The notes: generated by a model from the sequence alone, not told the origin. DNA of 27,135 bases from Falciphora oryzae (GCA_000733355.1 JNVV01000033.1:237366-264500); one strand, 5' to 3'; shown: positions 1 through 11,165, counted from the first letter of the stretch. Translations and numbers: made by a program.

Positions 1-607
1 TGCTTAAGCACGCACGCGCAAGATTGGCTTGACGCCCGCGCTTTTGTTTGTTGCCACGCGGTGACTATACTGAAGTATAGGTGGCATCGCACGCGCAAGA
101 TCTTCGTGCGGCTCTGTTTGCCAACCGTGAAGTTGTACGAAACGCCGTGCACCACGCTGGCAAGCCGCGCAGCCTATCGTTCGATACGCAGAAAAACACA
201 CAAGGAGCACATAGGGTTGGAATTAGGCCCTCCAACCCCCGAACTTTCTTTCTTTGGCCGGGCCCAGGGGGGGTTTATTGCGATCCCTCCCGCCACACCC
301 GGCCTCACTCTTTTTCCGGCACTCTGCCGGCCGACAGCTTTCACTACCACCAACAGCAGCGCGTACAGCGCCCCGGCGTTTATTCGCCCCTTCTGCCGAT
401 TGCCCGCTCACTAACAAGGAGCGCCGGAATGCGGCCTGAACTCCGTGTGCCTTGGGCCTACCCCAAGGTTTAATTTGTTAGCCGCCTCGATAGCAACATA
501 TAGCCTAGTGTCAAGCTTAGGTAGCGCTAGCACGTCGTATGCCCCCTGGGAGGCAGGGACTGGTAGATCCCGATTCACCGACGTTAAATAAACTCTCTCT
601 CTCTCTC
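1..607 (+). repeat. Left arm of a ~608-bp inverted repeat pair
   Basis: This block recurs as its reverse complement at 26458-27066, starting with the palindrome TGCTTAAGCA and ending in a (CT)n tract before unrelated sequence begins. The two copies are roughly 90% identical by eye. The motif GCACGCGCAAGAT occurs twice, near 12 and 91. Open frames inside it have no recognisable product. It could be an LTR, a terminal repeat of a larger element, or a dispersed non-coding repeat with a simple-sequence tail. The window begins at its first base, so any target duplication on the left cannot be seen. Confidence 0.85.
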
Positions 608-1016
608 ACGACCATAAGTCAGTGCGGATTTACGGCCACTACCTCGTGATAGCTGGGAAAGACACCAAGTACTACCGTCACCCGATCCACGAATTCTCCT
701 TTATTGCGCTGGACGGCAAAAACAAATAAACAGCGTATCGATTTACCAAAAACGTTTACGACACATGGATACCCGCTTATTTTAAAAACATCTGCTCCGC
801 CATTAATCAATTGCTTTCGGAGTTGGACTTTAACGTTCCGCCGCTTTTTGAGGTAATAGGGCTTTCCTAGGAGCTAAAGTCTTTGATGCAATTAAATGCT
901 GGCTCCGTTTCAAAGCCTATCGAACAGGACGTGCAGTTAAGCAATGCCGAACGGCAAGGGCCAACTCCAAATACCTCATTTACAAGGCCAATGGCGACGA
1001 AGAGGAGGAAGGGCTA
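608..1016 (+). pseudogene. Degenerate C-terminal remnant of a fungal hypothetical protein
   Basis: One plus-strand frame starting at the (CT)n boundary reads as a plausible protein tail. It has a segment beginning HKSVRIYGHYLVIAGKDTKY, then a TAYRFTKNVYDTW-like stretch, an acidic/Ser-rich linker, and a basic TKRRKG end that resembles a nuclear localisation signal. It is interrupted by TAA (about 727) and TAG (about 869), each explainable by one C-to-T or G-to-A transition from Gln or Trp. The N-terminal part is missing because the left repeat abuts it. The pattern resembles a widespread fungal family of unknown function that I associate with DUF7924, from memory and unverified. It is non-functional as it stands. 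Confidence 0.45.
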
Positions 1017-1766
1017 AGTTTAAAAATCGGCTTCGTTTGGATATCAGGATGGTATGGTAGCCTATCAATTTGTACTTTTTAGAACCATTACTTTTTGCAA
1101 AAGCACCGCGATAGGCGCGAATGGAATCGCAAAAAGTCCCTTAGTGGAAATAAAGCGCTTAAATCCTTCCAGCGTTCCCCGACGATGTGGTTGTAGGGTT
1201 AATGCGACGGTCGCACTCCTCAGCGCACTACACCTAAATAACACGTCTCCTATGTGGCTAACACCGGGGGTCGACGAGTCCTTTTTATAGCGGAGCGAGT
1301 TATCGCAAGGCAGCCGTATTTTCTACAGGCTACCGGTGTGTTTCCGCCAGGCTTTAACACGCATGATCTCCCGTCGGGTGCCCCGTCCTTGGCTCCGACG
1401 TTAATCGACGACGGGATGCATGCAATCCCAACCGTTAACGGCCAAGCCTGCACCACTAATACGCTCAGCCTTCCGGAAACAGCTATTTATTTGCAAAAGC
1501 TATCGCTGTTAATCTGGGCTCGATGATCCCCAACCGGGAGGTGCCTTAACTCCATGAAATTTCATCCCAAATTTAGGTCGTAACAGGGCCAAGCAAACAC
1601 CCCGCGAAACGCTGTCAGCGGCAGCGAGTGCTACAGTGGGGGGAACAAAAATACCGACAAATTTACTATTTGCGCTGTCTTAACGCGACGCATTAAATCG
1701 ACTTCGGGAGTGCATCCGTGCAAACAGGGAGTACATAAAATAATAATAAAAATGCACACGTATTTC
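1017..1766. other. Stretch without a recognisable gene
   Basis: This is about 750 bp between the decayed ORF and the pogo-type element. A 90-codon open frame at 1254-1526 (plus) and a 68-codon frame at 1250-1456 (minus) overlap. Neither shows a family motif I know. The lower-GC base composition and scattered stops suggest mutated repeat or gene debris. Confidence 0.4.
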
Positions 1767-1768
1767 TA

Positions 1769-1869
1769 ACGTAGTTCACCACCGAGTGGATCAAACCACC
1801 GAGTGGATCAAACCACCGAGTGGATCAAACCACCGAGTGGATTAAACCACCGAATGGATCACCGACACG
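1769..1869 (+). repeat. Left terminal inverted repeat of the pogo-like element, with 17-bp tandem repeats
   Basis: After ACGTAGTTC there are five tandem copies of a unit close to AACCACCGAGTGGATCA. The fourth and fifth are altered by single transitions (GGATTA, GAATGG). The block ends in CCGACACG, where element A is inserted. The same block at the other end has only three units. The core CCACCGAGTGG is nearly palindromic, as expected of an iterated protein-binding site. Confidence 0.85.
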
Positions 1870-2154
1870 TGTAACAAAGGGTCAAAAACGGCTTAGAGAA
1901 GGATCTCTATATTGCAGATAATCTTTCTATGGGCTCAAGAGATGCTTAAGGAAAAAGGAATCTCTTATAAAAGACATAGGAGATGGCAGGGTTTATATAA
2001 ACCACCCTGTGATCCGTGCGAAGTATCGAGTACATGATTCACACTGCCCTTCCGGCCTTCGGCCTTTGGGCCTCGGGTCCGTTGGGCACCTATACCGGTT
2101 CCCGGACCTTCTGTAGGGCCGATTAGGTAAGTCCGCAGGTTCTTCCGTGTAACA
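1870..2154 (-). repeat. 3' LTR of element A
   Basis: This 285-bp repeat starts TGTAACA on the plus strand and ends TGTAACA. It matches 17111-17395 and the solo copy at 22256-22540. It differs from the 17111 copy at about 25 sites by eye, all but one of them transitions. It contains the 12-bp palindrome GTTTATATAAAC (1991-2002), a candidate TATA region, and a GGCCTTCGGCC-type GC-rich dyad. The pol reading frame ends inside it, at 2123. Confidence 0.92.
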
Positions 2155-3135
2155 CTATCCTCCTCTTCCTAGGGCGCGTTTCGAAACCTTTTGAAGCCCG
2201 CTTAAAGGATGCGGCTGTGCCTATATCTTGTGGCACGCGGGGGTCCTTAGGCTTATCGGGGTTGAGCCGATAAAAGGCAACAACGTGTTGCTTAAATCTG
2301 TCGGTATCGAAATGCTCCCAAAGTTCCCACGTCCAGTCCTTTTTTCGTAGGTAATCTTCCCATCGGACAAGGTAACGAACCTTCCCGCCTGTATCCATGA
2401 AATCCATAACCTTTTCTACAACGAAATCTCTTATAACCGAAGGGGCCTCCCGCAATACCTAGTCAGGGTCAGGTCGTGCCTAAATGCCAAAACGGTAGGG
2501 TTCGATAAGGGACACGTGGAAAGCGTTATGGATTTTCCAGGTTTTAGGCAGGGCCAGTCGTACCGCCGTAGGAGAAATAACCTTAAGGATCCGGAAGGGC
2601 CCGAGCATTTTGGCATCGAGTTTTTTAACAGGGCGACGGGTCTTTATATGCCGGGCGTTTAACATAACGAACTGTCTTTCGGTAAGGACCGGCGAGGGGC
2701 CTCTGTTTTTGTCGGCCCAATGCTTCATTCGTTCCCGGGCTTTTTCGAGGTGTTGCTTGGCTTCTTCGTGCACCTGGGTCATCCAATGCCGGTACAATTG
2801 GCTTGCTGGATTGCGTACTCGTCCTGGGAGAAGGGGATTATTGGAAGCTAGGTGGTACCCGTAGTTGGCGAAAAAGGGAGTAATGGAAGTACTTGCCGAA
2901 AATGTATTATTATAGGCAAATTCCGCCGTAGGTAACAGCTCGACCCAGTTAGTCATTTCGTAATTTACGAAAGACCTAAGGTAGGCTTCCAAGCTTTAAT
3001 TAAGCCTTTCGGTTTGTCCATCCGTTTGGGGATGGAAGGCAGTGCTCATTCTTGGCTTAATGCCTACCAAACGGAGGAAATCTTTCCACAAATGGCTCGT
3101 AAATCTGGAATTTCTATCAGAGATAATATCCAAAA
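2123..3135 (-). pseudogene. Element A pol, 3' part: integrase C-terminal half and chromodomain
   Basis: Reading leftward from the B insertion, the frame opens with [10 protein letters not shown], the second catalytic Asp region of the integrase. It continues through [12 protein letters not shown] (catalytic Glu), FAYNNT and the GPF motif KMLGPFRILKV (about 2600), then a chromodomain around 2320-2435 containing YLVRWEDY and WELWEHF. Such chromodomains in fungal Gypsy elements are thought to steer integration to marked chromatin. Stops after LN (TAA, about 2998), after YRFGI and in the following linker fit single transitions. The frame ends at 2123, inside the LTR, so the last residues are LTR-encoded. 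Confidence 0.88.
2155..2170 (-). other. Polypurine tract of element A
   Basis: On the minus strand a 16-nt all-purine-rich run, AGGAAGAGGAGGATAG, directly abuts the 3' LTR. This is the position and composition of the plus-strand primer used in reverse transcription of LTR elements. Confidence 0.75.
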
Positions 3136-3337
3136 TGTTACGGCCAGTAGGGCCTTAACTGTAGATAGAGGAGTTGGGACTGGAGACCCTTATCGCTAGA
3201 TAAGGGTGGAGGCTCCACAAGGTGGATCCCGCACAGAGATATCCCAAATCTCTGCAGGGCCAGGCCTCCGGCCTCCAGCCTACTCCGAATATCATCTTCC
3301 TGCTACTCCAATATCTCTGCCCTCGATTGCTTTGACA
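3136..3337 (+). repeat. 5' LTR of element B
   Basis: This 202-bp LTR starts TGTTACGG and ends TTTGACA. It is 97% identical to 10964-11165. Internal features are a CTTATCGCTAGATAAG dyad near 3190 and an AGGCCTCCGGCCT dyad near 3260. Confidence 0.92.
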
Positions 3338-3339
3338 AT

Positions 3340-3354
3340 TGGTAGCAACTCCGG
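3340..3354 (+). other. Candidate primer-binding site of element B
   Basis: Two nucleotides after the LTR end the sequence TGGTAGCAACTCCGG begins. It has the TGG start that pairs with a tRNA 3' CCA and sits at the standard position. I cannot name the tRNA. Confidence 0.5.
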
Positions 3355-3702
3355 AAAACCTAAGCGACCGGCGCGAACGTGATCGCGGAGATCAATCACG
3401 TCCCCTTCCCCTACTCTTCGGATCTCGCAAGCCATCGCGGGCGACGATCCTCCTCACCAACGCGCGGCCATCGCAGCGCGTTGGATCAACGCCTCGGCAG
3501 GGCTTCCTCGGCCAAGGCGCTTTTCAATCCGCTTCCCCCATCGCAATCCCTTCCGACGCGGCCTTCGCAGCGTCTTCCCCCGTTTACGCGGCCATCGCAG
3601 CGTAGACGTACACCAGTCATCTTTCCCCGTCGACGTGGCCTTCGCGACGTTAGCAATCATTATCACCTTACCTTCACCTCGTTTTTTCACTTCCTCGTTA
3701 CA
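3355..3702 (+). other. Untranslated leader of element B
   Basis: This is about 350 bp between the candidate primer-binding site and the first gag ATG. The imperfect phrase CGGCCATCGCAGCG, or close variants, recurs near 3466, 3560 and 3590, so the leader has weak internal repetition. Open frames in it (3339-3605 plus, 3454-3690 minus) show no known domain. Confidence 0.45.
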
Positions 3703-6133
3703 ATGGCCGACCTTTCGGCCACAAACCCTCCGGGGCCCGACAAAAACATTCGAGCATTAACAAATACGCCCATGCCAGGCACGATGCCCGAGTTTTCAAT
3801 CCTTAAGGGCGATTTTCCAGTGCCTTATCGGGCCGCTACCCACTTATCACACAACGACAGTATGTATTTCGAGAGGGCCAAGCGAACTAACAATCGGTTT
3901 AAAGTAATGCAATCACTTTAAAGCATTAAGCCACTTACCAAACCTGCGGCCGCCGCGACAACCTTCAACCCTCTACCTAACGACAGCTACAATTTTAAAT
4001 ATGACCTTACTCGAAACATTCGCTTTAGTAGATTAGCATCGGTCGTTTACCGTCCGCCCCGTGGGGAACGCGAAATTACCTCCTAAACGGCCATAGGCGA
4101 TTTTATAGCCTCGTCCTCCGCCCAAAACGGCCTTCGTCCTGGCTCCAATGGCGAAAAGATCCGACTTTTTGGAAAGCGAATGGATAGGCAAGACACTGCC
4201 GTGGAACGTACTCTATCCTTCCTAAAGCGAATCGACAAAACCCAAAAGGATTAAAGCAATATTATGAAATAAATAATAACTAAGCTGGGAAGTATCGAAA
4301 ATAGCCGAAAGCGCTTTCGCCGCTCCCGATACAAGCGACATCACAGCTCCAGCGCTTCGCGATCTAGCCACAACCGTCGTGCTACCTCGCTAAACCTTAG
4401 TAAAGTACGACGCCGTTTGGGTAAAGTCCGACGTAAACAAATTCGAGTTTACAACGCACCGGTACAATCGTTGCGCGACGATTAAAACCCTTTTTCTAGC
4501 GCGCGCCACCTTTTTTTACGGCAACGGTTACCTAAACGCTAAGCTTAAAGCATACCGCGGACGGCTTAATGCGGGAGCATCCCGTCCTAAATCTTAGCTG
4601 CCCTTAACCAAACAGGCCCACGTAACATACGCTATTGCGGGCGGTAACGGAAACCCGTCGGACCCCTCGTCCTCCTCTAACGACGACGATAACGGAGGAG
4701 CCCCTTTCGACCGAAAGCCAAAGGAGCCTCCGCTTCGCCCATTGAAAAACCTTCGTCCCCTCCAGTCTATTCCTATCGACACTCCTATCCAGGACCCAGC
4801 TCGGAGCAAAGGCAACCCTTACGTCCTTTTGCCGAAAGATAGGAGGGATTAAAACCGAAATCGAAACCGAAATCGAGATCGGGACCGGGACGCTCGAAAG
4901 GATATAAAAGACCGTGCAACCCGTAACTACAGGCAGCAAACAGTCGATACCTACGTTTTTATTCGCCCTAACGGAAATCGCTTCCTCCTTAAGCGAAAAA
5001 TGATCGGAGTTTTCGATCCCTACCAAAAAAACCCCGACAACTAAAGCATCCTATTTAATTCCAAATTGATAATTTTTACAAACGTCTACTCCTTTACCGA
5101 GCGGATCGAAACCTTCCGCGAAAACCCAAATACGGTTTAAAACGTTAATTATTAGCTGCTTAACCTTTTCCAAACCCTCCTTAGCGGCTCAGCAGCCATT
5201 TGGTGGAGCAGCCAGTTTGATCGTAAAAAACGCGCCACTTTAAAAGTTTAAGGCCTAACGGCAGTCCTTACAGCCCTTAAGCGACAGTTCGCTCCAAACG
5301 CTAGCAAAGCCATTAAGCTTTTCACTAAAACGACTCTCACCCTCCGAAACCTTGCCGCAAACGAGTCCGCTTTGCACCAATTCGTTTTCAAAATGCTCCG
5401 TTTTGCTAAAAGCATAGGCATTACTTAAAATGGCAACTGGTACGGCACCATAATCCAGATTTGGAACCGCTTTAATTTAAGCATCCAAACGCGGCTAAGG
5501 GCTCCCAAGTCGACTGAAATTCGCGCTAAATACCTCCGTTACATTAAAGAAAACAATTTGGTGCTGGTTGCCGTGGCCCGGAAGCACTATCCCAATACTA
5601 TGGTTAAAAAATACGACCTCCGCAGCAAAAGCCATAACGACGACTACAGTAGCAAACGCGACAACTATAGCTTTGGCAAATTTAGCAGTCGCTATCACGA
5701 CAAATCCCATAACAAACGTCGGGATTATAATCGAAACTACCGCCACTACGACTTTCGCCGTAACTTTAACCGCAAGGACTACCATCGCGACAAAAATCGC
5801 GACTACAAATCTCGCGATTACAAGCGAAACGATTACAAAAGTGGCAGCCGTGACCGTCGCGACAAGGATCGCGACTACAAGCGCTTAGACTACAAGCAGC
5901 GCGACCGAGTCCATAACGTTAAAAACGGTGACGCCAGCGCCGAAAACCCGCCGGCTGATCACAGTAACGATAACAGCGCCTCAAGCACTACAAATTCCGT
6001 CGACGTGGACGAGCTTTACGCTATCGAAGAGCGTGCGGAATCGCACACCTGCAAACGCTGTGGCGTCGTTACCCTCTCTCGCAATCTGCTCTTTGCTCAT
6101 TTTACCGCTTGCCCTAGCGAGCCCGTTCATTAA
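3703..6133 (+). pseudogene. Element B gag, with basic repeat region and C2HC finger
   Basis: The first ATG at 3703 (MADLSATNPPGPDKN) opens a frame that runs with stops to about 4483. One frame change follows before about 4570, then the frame shared with pol. Around 4855-4900 is an alternating NRNRNRDRDRD tract. Near 5160-5550 is the retrotransposon gag core (LLNLFQTLLSGSAAIWWSSQ, then FAPNASKAIKLF). At 5590-5910 is a strongly basic region rich in RDYK/DYKR units, and at 6046-6112 a zinc-finger-like CKRCG...HFTAC (C-x2-C...H-x4-C). It would form the virus-like particle and bind RNA. Stops at 3919, about 4855, 5041 and others inactivate it. The TAA at 6131 separates it from pol in the same frame. 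Confidence 0.8.
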
Positions 6134-9100
6134 ATTAATAAGGAGCCCTTTACTTTTTAGCAGTTTATAAAGATAGACGTTATTAAGGAGGCTACCCAAA
6201 TCGACCCAGATACAGTCGCATTAGGCGGTTACTCCTACGCCAGAATGACGATCCGCCCGTCTTTTAACGGCCAAAAGACTTAAATCTGTGCTGATTCCGG
6301 CTTTAGCCGAAACCTGGTAGCTGCCGACTTCCTCCGCTACTACGAGCATAAGGTTTACGACGTAAACGATCCTAACGCTCAGCCTATCCTTTCTGGATGG
6401 AATTCCGAGCGCCCCAAACGTACCACCAAATTCGTACGCGTCACCTTTTACACGCTAGGCTACTACCTTAACGGCTTTCCCGCCGTACTTAAGCAGTTAG
6501 CCTACGCCTGGATCGTCGAGCACTTGGCTGCGGGCATAATCCTTAGCGTTGCCTTCTTTAAGCCTTGGAAGGCTTCGATTAATTTTACGGCCGATTTGAT
6601 CAACCTCCCTTTGGACCATTTCCACGTCCCGATCGCTACAGTTAAGGGAGGCACCGCAATCGTCCGAGCCGTCAAAACTGCCAGCGCCGTCGTGATCCCG
6701 GCGCAGCAGACTATCGCAGTCCCGGTGAAGTACTTCCCGCTCCCCAAAGGACGCACGTTCTCTATAGAGGGAAACCATCCTGCTGCTTTTAATGCCGTGG
6801 TTAATTGCAACACCAAGCCCGTGTGCTTGGTGCATAACGCCACAGGTTAACCTATGCGACTTACCAAAAACACACGCATGGCTACCATTCGAAAGCATAC
6901 GGACCAAGTTCACCAAATCCTTGACTTTAAAACAGCCTTTAAGGCTATCACCGGTGTGACAGCACTGGCCGCCGCCGCCATAGGCCATTAGGTTAAGTAT
7001 AGCGCCGAGTACGGTTTCGAAACCCTCTCGACCTTCCTTCCTTCCAAAGCGCCCGTTGCGGGCAAAACTCCTCAGGACACCGGTCCCAAACCGATTATCC
7101 CCGAAGTGATCAGCATCGCTGGCTTTAGCTAAAGCAAAAAGAAGATAGTGACGTTGAACGTGCAGTTAGACCGTAATTTTCGCAAACCAAAAGGGTCGAC
7201 TGGAAAGGCACTATCCGCGGGTGAATGCCGGGACCAAAAGGATTTGGAGGCTAAGTGGGCGTGCCGTTTAACACAATCACTGTCTAACCAAATCTACAAC
7301 ATAACATTGGGAGGAGAAGAGGCTGGGATGCCCATAGTGCTAAAAAAGCCTCCTAAAAAGCCTAGATTTGGACCGGACGTCGACATCCCGCTAGGAAACC
7401 CCATGCTCAACCTCCCGGAATCTCTTCCCCGTATCCCGGAAAAGAGGAGCAACATCCGCGCCCCCGAGAAGGCACCCTACATCCTAACTAAGGACAAGGT
7501 CCACGTGTACAACGGAAACCCAATAAAAGCCCGGATCCTTAAAAACATCTGTAAGCGCGCAGACATTTGGCGCGATAGGGGACCGATCGATATCCCCGAG
7601 GACGAGCAGATGAAGATCCCTCTCGTTAAGGGATGGCAAAACCAAGGCGCTAAGCTACTCAACCGACCCTATCCTGTCGCTCGCAAAGATAAGGACGTTA
7701 TCGACAAAACGCACGACAAGCTTAACGAACAGGATCGCTTGGAGCCAGTTAACCACGCTACACCTTTCGCGTTCCCTTGCTTTGTTGTATAGCGTATGGT
7801 CCACGGTCAACCTAAAAGTCGTGTTGTCGTCGACCTTCGCCAACTTAACAAAGTTTCAGTCCCGGACGCGTACCCCCTTCCTCTTTAACAGGACGTTATT
7901 GACGCATTAAGGGGCAAAAAGTACGCTACCGTTGTCGATGCCACCGCTTTCTTTTTCCAGTTCCTTATACACCCTAAGCACCGGGACCGGCTTACGATCT
8001 CAAGCCATAAAGGTCTTAAACGCTCGCGTATCGCTTTTATGGGTTACCGGAACTTACCTGCCTACGTTTAACGCTTTATGGATAACCTGCTTCGTCCTTA
8101 CAAGCACTTTTGCCGCTGCTTCGTCGACGACATCATCATTTTCTTAAACAACTTCCAGGACCACCAAAAGCATTTAAAGGAGATTTTTGGACTTTTTTAA
8201 GGCAGAGGCATCGCGATCTCCCCTAAAAAGAGCTTCGTTAGCTACTTGAACGTCGAGCTCTTTAGATTTTACGTCGACGCCTTCGGACTTTCAACTACCG
8301 AATCTCGCGTGCAAGGCTTCCGCGACCTCGCTTTCCCCAATACCTTTAAGTTATTGGAAACTTACCTCGGCAGTACTAGCTTCCTCCGGTTAATAATTCC
8401 CTATTACGCCAAAATCGCCGAACCCTTCTAAAAGCGCAAAGTCCTTTTATTAGCTAAGGGCCGCAAGCAGGGAAAAATAAAGGGAAGTTAACGTCAGCAT
8501 TACGCGAGGAGCACTAAGTTCACCCCGACTGCCGACGAGCTTAAGTCCTTTAAGGCCCTGCAAAACCACATCTGCAAGCATATAAAGCTGCACCACCATA
8601 ATCCGGACCGGACCCTTTACCTTCAAATCGACGGATTTTTCGAGCGAGGCTTTGGAGTTATGGTTTTCCAAACCCAACCCGACTACGTTTGGAAGCCAAA
8701 AACCGTAATCCCGGCTACCGTCATCCAGCCTGTTATGTTCCTTAGTCGCTATTTTACGGCCTTTAAGCTAAACTATAGCCCGTCCGAATTAGAGGTAGCC
8801 TGCCTTATATGGTTATGCAAAAGGCTCCGTACCTTGCTTTATTCTAACAACCAGCCTAAAATCGTTGTTTTTACAAACTACGACGCAACCTCCGGCATCG
8901 TTAATAGGACCTGTTTTAACACCGTTTTAACAGACCGCGCCAACCGACGCCTAATTAACGCGTCCATTTACTTTAGCGCTTATCCCCTAAATGTTTACCA
9001 CGTATTAGGACGCCTTAACCTTGTTCCTGACGCTTTATTTCGCTTTCCAGCCACTATAGGGGATGCTAAAACACGTGCTAGGCCCGACGAGCCCGTCCTG

Positions 9101-10876
9101 GACTCACTTTGAGAAAAGGGCCCTAACGACCGACATAACGAGGACGACGTCAAGTACGCCTTGCAGGTAGCCGAAGCTGTTATGGAAAATAGCATACGCC
9201 TCCAGTTTATTAAGCACTATAAGGAGGACCTAATGTTTTATAAATTAATTACGGAGCTCGTTACGCCTCGCCCCGGCAAAGCACCCCCTAAGCACGAGGA
9301 CGTGCTAAATGCTTCCAAAGCCGGGCACCCTTTCCGCGTTATCGATAGCCTGCTTTATAATAGGGACAATGACGGAATCGAGCGATTTGTAATTCCGTTC
9401 CTTATGGTGAAAACCTTTTTGGAAGAGGCCTATAATTATAAGCACCACTTCGGTCGCTAACGCATGATAGACGCCTTCGCCGGTGTGCATTTCCGGTCCA
9501 AAAGGCGCTAGATCGACCGGTATATTAAAAACTGTCACGTTTGCGGCATGAACTAAACCGATAACTAGAAGCCTATCGGCACGCTCCAGCCTATTTAAGC
9601 CCCAACTAAACCTATGAACGTGTTGACTATGGACTTTGTCATTGCATTCCCAATCGTACCGTCAGCAAATACCCTTTGGCAGCTCAGCACCCACGATTCC
9701 TTTAACGCCCTTTTTACTATTACCGATAAAACATCCAAACGGACTATCCTAATCCCCGGATACGACATTTATGGTGCAAAGCATTGGGCTTCGCTATTGT
9801 TACGACATTTCTTTATAGCTAACTGGCCTTGCCCCCGTGCTATCATTTCCGACAAGGACGCTAAATTTACCGGAGCCTTTTGGCAGACCTTTTGGAAAGG
9901 CTTTGGGATTAAGCTTGCTATAACCACGGCCTACCATCCCCAAGCAAATGGCCAATCCGAAAGGAAGAACCAACTGGTGGAGTTGGCCATCCGTTTCTAT
10001 GCTTAGGAGCACTCCGCTTAGGTTGATATTTTCCCTGCACTTTAGTGGGATATCAACAATTCGACCACGTCGGCCACGGATTGCTTACCGCACGAGTTTC
10101 TTTTCGGATTTAAGCTTTTTGGACCTGTTACTTGCCTTACCAATTTAGACCTAAAGGATACCCCTAACCTTTAATACATGCGCGAGCATTTCCGACGCGA
10201 GGCGCAGTACGTTATAGATTTTGCAGCCTCCGAGATGAAGAGGCTGTACGATGGCAAGCACCGCTATAAAGAGTTTAACGAGGGAGACTAAGTCTGGCTG
10301 AAAATGGGTGCCGCCTATAAGCTTCGCGGAGGAATTGTAAACAACAAAACAGCCCCTTTTCGCTAGGGACCTTACACGATTAAAAAGAAGGTTTCACCCC
10401 TGGCTTACGAGCTTGAGTTACCCATTAACGGCATTAGGATTTACCTAGTGATATCTATCCAGCACCTCCTTCGCTACCACGCCAAAGATGACCCCTTTTG
10501 GCGAGTACTAGCACCACCTGGCCCCGTCGACTACACCCCGGCTGACGACGAATCCGACGACTTTGGCAACCCCGACGATAAGTTGTTTGAGGTTGAACGC
10601 ATCACTAACCATAGGGTTAAGAGGGGCGGCGCTGTCGAGTACTACGTGGTTTGGAAGGGATACGGCGACCACGAGGGCACCTGGGAGCTTAAGGCTAACC
10701 TTAAGCACGCACCTAAAGTAGTCGAGGCTTACGAGAAGTTGCAGGCAACCCTAACCGCATTTAAGGGCAAGGTTAATGCTCCGGCTAACGGCCCTTTCCC
10801 GGCAGCTAACGACGTTTTTGAGGCTCAGGGACCTACTCCGGTTAAGCGCGGCCGTGGACGCCCGCGTAAGAACTAG
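6134..10876 (+). pseudogene. Element B pol: protease, RT, RNase H, integrase, chromodomain, AT-hook
   Basis: All segments are in one frame with gag. Domains in order are an aspartic protease with ADSGFSRNLVA (about 6290-6330), a reverse transcriptase with VVDLRQLNK (7817) and the catalytic CFVDDIIIF (about 8117-8143), and RNase H starting LYLQIDG (8620). The integrase has an HH...CHVC zinc site (9440-9555), then MDFVIAF, AIISDKDAKF and QANGQSERKN carrying the D,D,E residues. A GPY motif (about 10366) and a chromodomain (10586-10740, EYYVVWKGY and GTWEL) follow. The end is KRGRGRPRKN, an AT-hook-like tail (10846-10873), then TAG. Stops such as those at 7790, 7889, 9110, 9458 and 10004 replace Gln, Trp or Arg codons through transitions, so no active enzyme is expected. 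Confidence 0.9.
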
Positions 10877-10963
10877 ACGCCATAAGGGCGAGAGAGAAGG
10901 AGAACACTGCGCTGTTTGTATTTAGCATCGAGGACGATGCCGTTTCTTTAGAGGGCCGGCATT
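10877..10963 (+). other. Spacer between pol and 3' LTR of element B
   Basis: A purine-rich run GCGAGAGAGAAGGAGAA (about 10887-10903) lies some 60 bp upstream of the LTR. A weaker AGAGGG lies within 15 bp. Neither abuts the LTR as a classic polypurine tract does, so the plus-strand primer cannot be fixed with confidence. Confidence 0.4.
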
Positions 10964-11165
10964 TGTCACGGCTAGTAGGGCCTTGACTGTAGATAGAGGA
11001 GTTGGGACCGGAGACCCTTATCGTTAGATAAGGGTGGAGGCTCCACAAGGTGGATCCCGCACAGAGATATCCCAAATCTCTGCAGGGCCAGGCCTCCGGC
11101 CTCCAACCTACTCCGAATATCATCTTCCTGCTACTCCAATATCTCTGCCCTCGATTGCTTTGACA
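10964..11165 (+). repeat. 3' LTR of element B
   Basis: This 202-bp LTR starts TGTCACGG and ends TTTGACA. It pairs with 3136-3337 with six differences, all C/T or A/G. It is followed by CAAAG, the right copy of the target duplication. Confidence 0.92.

Larger units (their letters stand above)
3136..11165 (+). mobile_element. Gypsy/Ty3 retrotransposon element B, inserted in the integrase of A
   Basis: Two 202-bp LTRs (3136-3337, 10964-11165) bound an 8,030-bp element. Flanking pentamers are CAAAA (3131-3135) and CAAAG (11166-11170), a 5-bp target duplication altered by one G-to-A transition. The LTRs differ at six sites, all transitions. Gag-pol is on the plus strand, opposite to A. From about 4570 to 10876 it is one reading frame, broken by more than 25 stops that are mostly TAA where CAA (Gln) is expected. 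It is inactive. It is younger than A, judging from nesting and lower LTR divergence. Confidence 0.92.

Noticed and set aside
4..473. Open frames in the left inverted-repeat arm, and their mirror images at 26473-27084
   Set aside because: They overlap on both strands, have no domain, and arise from GC-rich repeat sequence.
1254..1526. A possible 90-residue gene
   Set aside because: It is overlapped by an equally open opposite-strand frame, uses a non-ATG start, and has no known motif.
1776..1861. Regular short repeat array resembling CRISPR
   Set aside because: Units are directly tandem with no spacers, sit in a transposon TIR, and the host is eukaryotic.
6497..6988. Minus-strand frame of 163 codons inside element B
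   Set aside because: It lies antisense to the protease region of pol and has no motif.
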